Positions 1-7,667 of a stretch of DNA of 64,000 bases are shown piece after piece. How positions within the stretch are numbered: the stretch's first letter is position 1; the number at the start of each line of letters is the position of its first letter. The notes under the pieces were generated by a model. It was not told the origin of the DNA and made no database searches. It saw only the letters and a list, made by a program, of their open reading frames with translations. The position numbers and the translations under genes were made by a program. Source of the stretch: an uncultured Aquimarina sp. (GTDB lineage: Bacteria > Bacteroidota > Bacteroidia > Flavobacteriales > Flavobacteriaceae); NCBI GenBank assembly GCA_947502885.1, contig CANNBP010000014.1:1-64000 (forward strand), given 5' to 3'.

Positions 1-797
1 TTAATGTCTGGGTATTTTTTGCCTTTGTAAGCCAAAGAAGGTTTTACCAAAAATTGGTTTTTCATATCCTGTTCTTGCAGTTTATAATGTGTATATACTT
101 CAAAGGTTCTGGCGAATACTTCGGCACGTTGATTATAGTAATCAGTTTGATCTTTTAAGTTTTTGGCAAACTTGGTTTCATCTCCGTTTTTGGTGTAATA
201 CAGAATATTAAACAGTTCTTCGAATTGTTTTTCGAAGTAGTTGCCATTTTTAGCAATGTCCCCATTGTAGCCTTTACGGGTACTATCACCACCAGAAACA
301 TAGGTTTGTGTTTTCTTTCCTGTATGAAAGGAAATAAGGTTATCTAAGGCATGAGCAAATTCATGGGCTAAAGAGCCTATACCTTTGGTTTTGGTCAAAT
401 TAATTACCGAACGGGATAAAGGCTCATAGTGTGCTTTTGTGCTTCCTGTACCCCGTGCGCCTAATGCTAAGGACAATTTACCGTTAAGCCCAATCTGAAT
501 ATGTTTAAGGTCATAGATCAAGGCTAAATGATGCAGCGATAAAGCAGAAGCATATAAAAAATTGGCGCGGTCTTTTTGGCTCATCCAATTACCAAATTCA
601 ATACTGCGCAGATTAAACTGTTTTAACGCCAAATCGCTATCATAGAGCCAATCGCTTGTAATCGTATCGTTGAATAGTTTCTTATAATCCAGACTGATAG
701 GGTAACGCTCCCAGTACCTATCAATACCACCGCCTTGTACCAAGTTGCCGGCATCTTCGATTTTACCGATACTATGTGTTTCATGATAAGTATTCAT
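1..797 (-). CDS. LPD1-like putative zinc metallopeptidase-type protein of a mobile element (partial, runs off left edge)
   Basis: Open minus frame from ATG at 797 (MNTYHETHSIGKIEDAGNLVQGGGIDRYWERYPISLDYKKLFND...) to the window edge. Contains GIGSLAHEFAHALDN (HExxH-type motif). Absent from the ORF track because it is edge-open. 4-bp ATGA overlap with the upstream 94-aa ORF. Confidence 0.7.
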   Translation of the reverse strand, partial: MNTYHETHSIGKIEDAGNLVQGGGIDRYWERYPISLDYKKLFNDTITSDWLYDSDLALKQFNLRSIEFGNWMSQKDRANFLYASALSLHHLALIYDLKHIQIGLNGKLSLALGARGTGSTKAHYEPLSRSVINLTKTKGIGSLAHEFAHALDNLISFHTGKKTQTYVSGGDSTRKGYNGDIAKNGNYFEKQFEELFNILYYTKNGDETKFAKNLKDQTDYYNQRAEVFARTFEVYTHYKLQEQDMKNQFLVKPSLAYKGKKYPDI

Positions 798-1078
798 TGT
801 GAAGATTGGTTTTGCAGTTTAGAGATTTGGGCAGATTGTACATTCACCTTGCTATACAAGGTTTTTACATCTTTTTTAAGATCGATAATATCGGCTTCAA
901 TACCTTTATCTATTTGTACCTGTATACCGCTTATCAAATTGCGTAGCTCTTGGGTGTATTCGGTAAGTTCTTTAAGCAAAGTTTTAAACTCGGTATGTAC
1001 CGTACGTAAGAAATAGCCTAGTACGGCAAGAACTCCGCTAAAGAGTATAGAAAACACTAAAAAATAGATTTCTTTCAT
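794..1078 (-). CDS. small membrane-anchored coiled-coil protein
   Basis: 94 aa; N-terminal hydrophobic helix (IYFLVFSILFSGVLAVLGYFL) followed by a predicted coiled coil; tightly packed in the minus-strand operon. Confidence 0.6.
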   Translation of the reverse strand: MKEIYFLVFSILFSGVLAVLGYFLRTVHTEFKTLLKELTEYTQELRNLISGIQVQIDKGIEADIIDLKKDVKTLYSKVNVQSAQISKLQNQSSQ

Positions 1079-1081
1079 GGC

Positions 1082-1570
1082 TTAGATGGTTATAGGTTCG
1101 TGGATGGGAATTTGGGTATTTTCAGCTTCTACAAAACCCTTTAATACAATCGGTAATCCATACTTACCAGAAGTGAGGTAATTCGCTGCCACGCTTGTTA
1201 ATCCTCCTATGGATTGTAAGGCACTAATCACAGTAGCAGCTTTAATACTAAAGGCTAAAGGAAGCGTACTATTTTGATTAGGAAGTAATGTAAAAGAATT
1301 GGCTAATGGGGCGGTTTGTTCGGCTAGTAACTGCCCGTCTTGGGTGTAGGCAGCTACTTTTATCTGGGAAATCATAAAAGTACTACTGCTAAAATTACCC
1401 AAAGACAGGACAATGTTACTAACGGGGGTAAAGGAAAAATTGAGTATTTTGAATTTCTGAACTCCTATTTTTAAACGTTGGGCATGGCGCACCTTCCTAT
1501 AGACACGCCAGCCTTTAACGCTTGCAATGAAAACAACTAAAAAAAAGAAAAGAAATGCGATTTTTTTCAT
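1082..1570 (-). CDS. membrane-anchored protein, possibly LEA type-2-like fold
   Basis: 162 aa; N-terminal signal anchor (MKKIAFLFFFLVVFIASVKG) then a beta-rich domain; 3 bp from the next ORF. Confidence 0.6.
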   Translation of the reverse strand: MKKIAFLFFFLVVFIASVKGWRVYRKVRHAQRLKIGVQKFKILNFSFTPVSNIVLSLGNFSSSTFMISQIKVAAYTQDGQLLAEQTAPLANSFTLLPNQNSTLPLAFSIKAATVISALQSIGGLTSVAANYLTSGKYGLPIVLKGFVEAENTQIPIHEPITI

Positions 1571-1752
1571 AGGTCAAAGATGTGACCTATGTAGAAAGTG
1601 GTTTCCTGAAAGTGAGGATAACAGACGGTAAGTTCGGGTAAATATTAATTAAAGAACCTAGAATATTATTTTCTATAGCCTAAAAATTTTAAAAAAATAA
1701 CTCAAAGATCTTTTTATCTCATAATTAAATTGGCTCAATTTCAAGTATAAAA

Positions 1753-2505
1753 CTATAAATTACTCTTTAAATCATCTTTTGCCCGATAATCTAGAGGGAA
1801 AGGATAATAAGTTGGGTATTTATTTAAGATTATTGGTACTTTTCCATTTTTTTTGATTTCTTCATAGTACTTAAAGTTAGTTATTTCTGACAATTCCATT
1901 ATTCTATTCGGATTGTCAATACTTAAAACAAATCCGAAAGGTATAAAATTGAATTCACACACCGTACCATATAAATTAGTAAACTGAATAATGCCATTTC
2001 TATTTTGTCCTTCGTTATTCAGGTACATATAAAACCTAAATCTATTTGATAAGTCTATCTTATTGTCATCTTTTACAAATTCTAAAAGCTCTGGATAAAG
2101 TTCCGTAAACACGTGATCATTGCACCCAATAAACATTGATGTTATTTGTTTAAGAAACTTAAGCAGGTTTATGTCTGAAATATCAAATTGGTATGCCTTA
2201 GCATTGCCACTATATTGAATAATACTCATAGCAATTTGTGCGAATTTTTTATAAGTACGAACATATTTAGAGCCCAAAAAACCATTACATTCTTCGCAAA
2301 AGCAATATTGACCTAATCCACCTTGATGTTTTCGAGACTTTGGTTTTAGATTTTTAAAAACGTATTCATCTAGGTTTTCAAAATAATCAGTTTGATTTAA
2401 AGTATAGTATTTGGTTTCCTTATTAAAAGCCGAACGTGGTGGAATATGTTCAAAATTCAATTCTTTAATTTCTTTACAAATTTTACATTTTCCTGTTTTT
2501 TTCAT
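1753..2505 (-). CDS. HNH-endonuclease-like zinc-binding protein
   Basis: CKICKEIKELNFEHIPPRSAFN plus CFCEECNGFLGSKYVRTYKKFA: CxxC...EHIPP...CxxCN pattern typical of HNH-like treble-clef proteins. Confidence 0.55.
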   Translation of the reverse strand: MKKTGKCKICKEIKELNFEHIPPRSAFNKETKYYTLNQTDYFENLDEYVFKNLKPKSRKHQGGLGQYCFCEECNGFLGSKYVRTYKKFAQIAMSIIQYSGNAKAYQFDISDINLLKFLKQITSMFIGCNDHVFTELYPELLEFVKDDNKIDLSNRFRFYMYLNNEGQNRNGIIQFTNLYGTVCEFNFIPFGFVLSIDNPNRIMELSEITNFKYYEEIKKNGKVPIILNKYPTYYPFPLDYRAKDDLKSNL

Positions 2506-2514
2506 TTTTTTCTT

Positions 2515-2955
2515 TCAAAATTTCCATTTATCATAACGACCTACTAATGATTCCGAGATAAAAGCTACAACATTTTTAAAATTAACTGCTTCTGGTTTAA
2601 TCTTAGAAAGCTCATATTCATATTCTTTAATCTCATCGACACAAGAAACGCTCAACGTTAACTTATTTTCGGTTTTATAATTAACCAAATCTACGTTATG
2701 GACAATATTCTCAACTATAATTCCAACTCGCATTGAACAACTTTCATCATCATTTAGCTCAACCCATTCTTCAATAATATTAATATTATCATTTGTGCCT
2801 GCCCGATATTTTTTAAAGTTCCCGTTTGGAATTTCCATTTCTTTTCCAATCTCTCTCACCAGATTATCAAAAAAAATATAATTCAATTCTAAAAAGTCTT
2901 TTCTTCGTTGAACGAATCTTTTTTGAGCTTCAAGTATGTCTTTGTGCTTTTTCAT
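2515..2955 (-). CDS. hypothetical protein, operon partner of the HNH-like gene
   Basis: 146 aa ORF, 9 bp upstream of 1753..2505 on the same strand. Confidence 0.6.
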   Translation of the reverse strand: MKKHKDILEAQKRFVQRRKDFLELNYIFFDNLVREIGKEMEIPNGNFKKYRAGTNDNINIIEEWVELNDDESCSMRVGIIVENIVHNVDLVNYKTENKLTLSVSCVDEIKEYEYELSKIKPEAVNFKNVVAFISESLVGRYDKWKF

Positions 2956-3326
2956 GATGTTATTTTTTTGACTTAGTATTAGAAGTTAAATACGATTAAC
3001 ATGACAAATATCAGTAATGTGATAATTACTATTTTTTATAGTCAAATGTATAATCTCAATTTCGATTTTAATTACGGAAACTCACATTGTATAAAAAACT
3101 AGTAATATTTAGACTGGTTTCTGCTTGATTAAGTATGTAAATAGTATAAAAATAGAAAGTAATGTTTATGATTTAGACTACTTCATGCCCATAAAAACAC
3201 TTAAAAAAATAGAAAGTAAAAAATAACTTAAAAGTTTTAAAACGTAAAAACAACACTACTACACTACTACAGTACATTCTTTCCCTCAAAACACAACTAC
3301 ACCAAAACTACAATCTACTTATTTAT

Positions 3327-3368
3327 ATACTATATATATTATATATATAATATTATTATATATAGTAT
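3327..3368. repeat. AT-rich dyad (12-bp arms atactatatata / tatatatagtat)
   Basis: Inverted arms 3327-3338 and 3357-3368 in the long non-coding gap 2956-3590. Confidence 0.5.
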
Positions 3369-3590
3369 TAATAGGGGTTAGAGGGGTTTTGAAAATTTAA
3401 GGTAGTTATGTAGTAGGGTAGTTTGTACTTTTCCAGTTTTTTTGAAAAATGTAACTGTTGTATGTTTTTCTTAAAAATTGTAGTTAGAAATATAGTTGAT
3501 TAAAAAAAACGATTATAAAGGCTTATTATAGAAAAAAAATAAGCCGATAAGTAAACTATCGGCTTAATAAAATAAAAGCAAAGGAGAGGG

Positions 3591-5015
3591 TTAATTTTGA
3601 TCCGTGAATAGGTTTGGATCATCATTAGTATTTGAATCCTTATCCTTATCGAAAGTTTTAGGCTCTTCTTTATTTTTTAAACTGTCTTTATGGCTCTCTT
3701 TTCTGCTGTCTCTTTGAAATTTGTTTTCTTGTTCATCTGATACTCTACAAACACTATATACCTTTCTAGGGCTTCTACCATCAATACGTTTTGAAATTGG
3801 ACTACCATATCCTAGTTTTTCAAATGCTTGAGAGAGCTTTTTATGATTTAGTTTTAATCCAGAAAAAGCACATAATGTAGATAAGATTTCAGAAGACATT
3901 AAAAACATCGCATTTTTAGAGGTAGGTTCGCAAGGTTCATAGATTTTTGCTAACCATTCCTGTTCTATAGTTGCTGTTTGAAAATGTTCATTCATTTTAT
4001 TGAGTTGTACGATTTCCCTATCAGAAAACCAATAGGCATACCCTTGATTAAGCAGATGTAGTGCTTGTGCCCAAACTTTATGCATATCAATAGTATGTTT
4101 GAAATTTATTTGCTCCGTAGAAAACACTAAATACCTACGGTTTGAAGTATCAGTTAAAAATTGTGGATTGTTGACCGAACCCATAAAAGAGCATACTCTT
4201 GCCCTTGTTTTAGTTAATCTAGCAAAGGCTTTTCTATTGGTAACATTGGGTGCAGTAATAATAGCTTTTAAAGAATTAAAATCCTTAAAAAAGATATTTT
4301 CTAATTGATCGTCAATATTAACTAACCATTTTTCAGCAAGTAAATTAATGGTTCTATTATCGGTCATAGAAGGATTGATATGCCCACAAACAGCAAAGTC
4401 CTCCATTCCTGAAGGACAAAGCTTATTGAGCCATGTTGTCTTACCACTTCCTTGCCTTCCAACCAGAATAAGGCAAGTATGGTTTGTTCCCTTACCTAAA
4501 CAGTTAGCAACACTTGCCACTAACCATTTTTCTAAATAGGTACGCCAAAGTTCCTTTAATTGTAAATCGTCTGCGACTAAATCAGTGATTTCTATAGTTT
4601 TTGCTAATATTCCTATATAGTCGTTACCATCATATGGGGCTAAGTTTTCAAAATAATTTTTAAGAGGATGGTATGATTTGGTATACTCTGACCTCATTAT
4701 TTTATCAAGGATTTTATCAGAACATTTAACACCATCTAATTGCAAGTTTATCCAAATGGTATTAAGTGCCCTATCATCTAAAGTTTTAAAAAATTCATCT
4801 CTTGTTTTCTTAAATTCCAGAGTGAGAGTTAATAAGTTAAAACGTATGTCGTAATTCGTTTTTAAATACTTCTGAATAACGGTAATTACATTTATGCTAC
4901 GTTTGGGTGTTTTAGGTTTATTTTCTCCGCTTACATCTTCTATCGAATAGTTATTATTTTCTTCTTGGTTATTGGATTCATTATCGCCACCAATTTCTTT
5001 ATATTCTAATGCCAT
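3591..5015 (-). CDS. VirE/VapE-family P-loop ATPase (primase-helicase-like replication protein of a mobile element)
   Basis: Walker A GRQGSGKTTWLNKLCP, Walker B-like WLVNIDDQLEN, TNRKAFAR...SFMGSVNNPQFLTDTSNRRYLVF, the PF05272-type signature. Confidence 0.85.
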   Translation of the reverse strand: MALEYKEIGGDNESNNQEENNNYSIEDVSGENKPKTPKRSINVITVIQKYLKTNYDIRFNLLTLTLEFKKTRDEFFKTLDDRALNTIWINLQLDGVKCSDKILDKIMRSEYTKSYHPLKNYFENLAPYDGNDYIGILAKTIEITDLVADDLQLKELWRTYLEKWLVASVANCLGKGTNHTCLILVGRQGSGKTTWLNKLCPSGMEDFAVCGHINPSMTDNRTINLLAEKWLVNIDDQLENIFFKDFNSLKAIITAPNVTNRKAFARLTKTRARVCSFMGSVNNPQFLTDTSNRRYLVFSTEQINFKHTIDMHKVWAQALHLLNQGYAYWFSDREIVQLNKMNEHFQTATIEQEWLAKIYEPCEPTSKNAMFLMSSEILSTLCAFSGLKLNHKKLSQAFEKLGYGSPISKRIDGRSPRKVYSVCRVSDEQENKFQRDSRKESHKDSLKNKEEPKTFDKDKDSNTNDDPNLFTDQN

Positions 5016-5523
5016 CTTTTAGTATTTTGTTGTTCTTTATTTTTTTGAGTTGAGAGTTAATTTCGTCACGTACATTCTTAAACAAGATATTTTCAAGCAA
5101 TATGCCCTTATCTGTAGGTAGTTCTTTAAAAAAGTCTATTTGCATATCAGAATACAAGAACCTATTTTCATTATTTAAACGTTTAGCCCAATCGATTAAA
5201 ACAAATTGAGGTAAAGCAATAAAACGAGGGAAATCGATAATACCATGCATAATACAAATGGCTTCAAATTGTATGATGCGATGTTCTAATTTTTCCCTAT
5301 ACAAGCCGTTGGCTTTTTGGGTATTTATAAGCTCTGATTTATAAAATGTAATCTGCTCCTGAGTATGATTGTAATAGTAGATAAGGGCTTTAAGTATTCG
5401 GTTTTGCTTTTTTATAAAACCTTTACTTACTTTACCCTTATCTACTAAATACTGCAAATCCTTTTGAATCTGTTGAACTGCCTGTTCGAAGTCTACAGAA
5501 ATATCTTTGTATGTTTTAGACAC
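4999..5523 (-). CDS. hypothetical protein of mobile element replication module
   Basis: 174 aa ORF overlapping the VirE-like gene start by 17 bp; co-directional. Confidence 0.6.
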   Translation of the reverse strand: MSKTYKDISVDFEQAVQQIQKDLQYLVDKGKVSKGFIKKQNRILKALIYYYNHTQEQITFYKSELINTQKANGLYREKLEHRIIQFEAICIMHGIIDFPRFIALPQFVLIDWAKRLNNENRFLYSDMQIDFFKELPTDKGILLENILFKNVRDEINSQLKKIKNNKILKDGIRI

Positions 5524-5743
5524 AAATTAAATCTGATCGTTCTGGCATCCCCAAAAGAGAAACAATCGTTTCTATCTGTTTAGGTGTATAGCAACGAGAA
5601 CGATATTCTCCTATCGCTTCTTGATGAGGGGCTAACCATTTGTTTAATGTTTTATCTGTAACATTATAGGCATGGGCTAGGATTTTTTTTGTGGTAGATT
5701 TAAAATTACTAGTGGTAATAAATGTTTTTTTCTTTGAGTTCAT
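5516..5743 (-). CDS. small HTH-like protein
   Basis: 75 aa; ILAHAYNVTDKTLNKWLAPHQEAIGEYRSRCYTPKQIETIV; overlaps the next gene by 8 bp. Confidence 0.55.
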   Translation of the reverse strand: MNSKKKTFITTSNFKSTTKKILAHAYNVTDKTLNKWLAPHQEAIGEYRSRCYTPKQIETIVSLLGMPERSDLICV

Positions 5744-5762
5744 ATCAATGCCTTTTATATTA

Positions 5763-6038
5763 TCAAATTTTACTTTCTTCTAAAAATTCTAAAATACTTT
5801 TCCGGCAATAGATAATTGTCCTACCGTGTTGCGATGCGCTAATATGCTTATCATTTAACAACCGTTTTAACTTTCCGCTGCTTTTTATTCCCAAAAGTTC
5901 TTTAGCTTCTTGAGAGGTTAACCACTCTCTATGCTTTTGTTCCTTTTTAGGGTTCACTTGATTGGCTACGCGCTTTGTAACTTCTTCAATAAGTTTGTAA
6001 AATGCTTTTGTTTCAAAAGCAATAAATTTTCCTTCCAT
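5763..6038 (-). CDS. helix-turn-helix / excisionase-like DNA-binding protein
   Basis: 91 aa; EWLTSQEAKELLGIKSSGKLKRLLNDKHISASQHGRTIIYCRKSILEFLEES (MerR/Xis-type wHTH). Confidence 0.7.
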   Translation of the reverse strand: MEGKFIAFETKAFYKLIEEVTKRVANQVNPKKEQKHREWLTSQEAKELLGIKSSGKLKRLLNDKHISASQHGRTIIYCRKSILEFLEESKI

Positions 6039-6265
6039 TACTTGATTTGAATTACTGTTTTAATTTGTTAGTTGACTTTGCAATGTCTGACCTTGGTTTA
6101 ACCTGTTGTAAATTTTGACTAAAAAAGGTAGAATGTCAATACCCAAATCTGCTTCAAATCGATTATGATTCGAAATGCATTGTAATGTTCTCTAATAACA
6201 AGTTAAAGTTATGTTAACACATTCTAATATTACATAATGACACTTGAAAAAAGTCCAATTCTTAT

Positions 6266-6307
6266 ACGTTTTAGTGCTTATAAAATGAGTTTTAAGCACT
6301 AAAACGT
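6266..6307. repeat. perfect inverted repeat, 15-bp arms and 12-nt loop
   Basis: acgttttagtgctta (6266-6280) / taagcactaaaacgt (6293-6307), upstream of the HTH gene in a non-coding region. Confidence 0.85.
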
Positions 6308-6790
6308 CAGATTAGGGAACAAGAAGGATAAAAACTGCTCTAAAAAGTAAGGTAGGACAGATACTTTTATAGGGTAAGAACAGTATATCTTTTCTTAAAA
6401 CCTTAATTAGTTTTATATGTACGTGTCTTATGAACATAAAATGTTACCGTATGTTACAAGTATTTTTTTAACAGTTTTAAGTTGACTATATTCCTGTATA
6501 GTATTCAAGTTATATTTTTATCAAAAAGTATTAATCCTTAAAAAAGATATTAGGAGTATGAGATAAACCATTTATATTTGAATTTAAGAAATAAGCAGGA
6601 AGAAAATATTTTTAACAATTGTTTAACCTATATTTAACCTGTTCTGAAAGACACAACAACAAAAACACTAACAATCAGTTTGTTACAAATAAAAAACCAC
6701 TCACTTATCACAATTCTGTTAGATTCGTAAGGAATATATAGAATATAAAAACAATTGTAATTATAGCATTGTTGTACTGTATAAAACGAA

Positions 6791-7021
6791 ATGGAAGAAG
6801 TTGTTAATGTATATACCGATAATTGGATAAAAAAAATTTCTAGCCCGTCATTATCTAATCACTTAGTTTGTTCTGGAAAAAGAGCAGATTTACAATGCTT
6901 TGGAACTAGACTTATTCAAGAACTAGGTGACTATCCCGAATCAGAAATAAGTGTAAGAAAACTCGTTAGGCGAAAAGAAAAATATAGAATAGAAATGATT
7001 AAAGTTATTCAACAAGAATAA
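6791..7021 (+). CDS. hypothetical protein
   Basis: 76 aa ORF in the accessory region ending 7 bp before the dsbD-like repeat; no recognised domain. Confidence 0.35.
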   Translation: MEEVVNVYTDNWIKKISSPSLSNHLVCSGKRADLQCFGTRLIQELGDYPESEISVRKLVRRKEKYRIEMIKVIQQE

Positions 7022-7027
7022 CGACTA

Positions 7028-7076
7028 TATAAAACCTAGCACAACTTTTACAGCATTTAACCATCCTCCACTTTTT
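7028..7076 (-). repeat. 49-bp dsbD-derived fragment (direct repeat of 8433-8481), candidate attachment site or remnant
   Basis: 46/49 identity to 8433-8481; reverse complement encodes KSGGWLNAVKVVLGFI with three synonymous differences. Confidence 0.85.
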
Positions 7077-7138
7077 ACTCAACTAAGAATATTATCTTAT
7101 CGTATCTTTTTCTCGTATTGTTTGTTTTCAATTATCAT

Positions 7139-7579
7139 TTAAAACCAGTTTTTCACAAAATCTAAATAACTAGCAAAAATATTAGCCATTAGTATTGTTA
7201 AAACTGAAAATTCATTCAAATGTTTTTTTCTATTTATGCAAATTAAAATATAACATAAAATGGGGATTATCAATAAGAATCGTACCTTAATATAATAGTA
7301 ATCAGAAAAGCCTAAAACTGCTTGTGTTATCGTAATAGTAACGAAAAACGCAATTATAGCATTTAGCCATAGTTTTTTTACTACAGAATAAACTCCAAAT
7401 ACTAAAGATAAAAACCCAAAACATATAAACCCTATTACAGCAGTCATTGTAGTAATAAGACTCAAAACGTAGCTAACTCCAAGCCCAATCGTAATCAACT
7501 TAAGTAAAGTCGGATTTGCCTTTTTTATAAACAAAACTCCGATTAAAACTCCAATTCCAAATATTATTTTTAAACTCAT
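7139..7579 (-). CDS. hypothetical multi-pass membrane protein
   Basis: 146 aa with about four hydrophobic segments. Confidence 0.6.
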   Translation of the reverse strand: MSLKIIFGIGVLIGVLFIKKANPTLLKLITIGLGVSYVLSLITTMTAVIGFICFGFLSLVFGVYSVVKKLWLNAIIAFFVTITITQAVLGFSDYYYIKVRFLLIIPILCYILICINRKKHLNEFSVLTILMANIFASYLDFVKNWF

Positions 7580-7667
7580 TTCAATATATTATAACAACCC
7601 TTATATCATACATTTACATCTTACAGATGCATTACACAAAAAATATCTATGGCATAAATTGACAAAA

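Noticed and set aside
735-1016. 93-aa plus-strand ORF
   Set aside because: Antisense to the better supported 94-aa minus-strand gene and the LPD1-like frame; composition looks like a shadow ORF.
3320-3370. TATATA-rich tract as a possible CRISPR or tandem repeat array
   Set aside because: No regular repeat-spacer unit; it is a low-complexity dyad.
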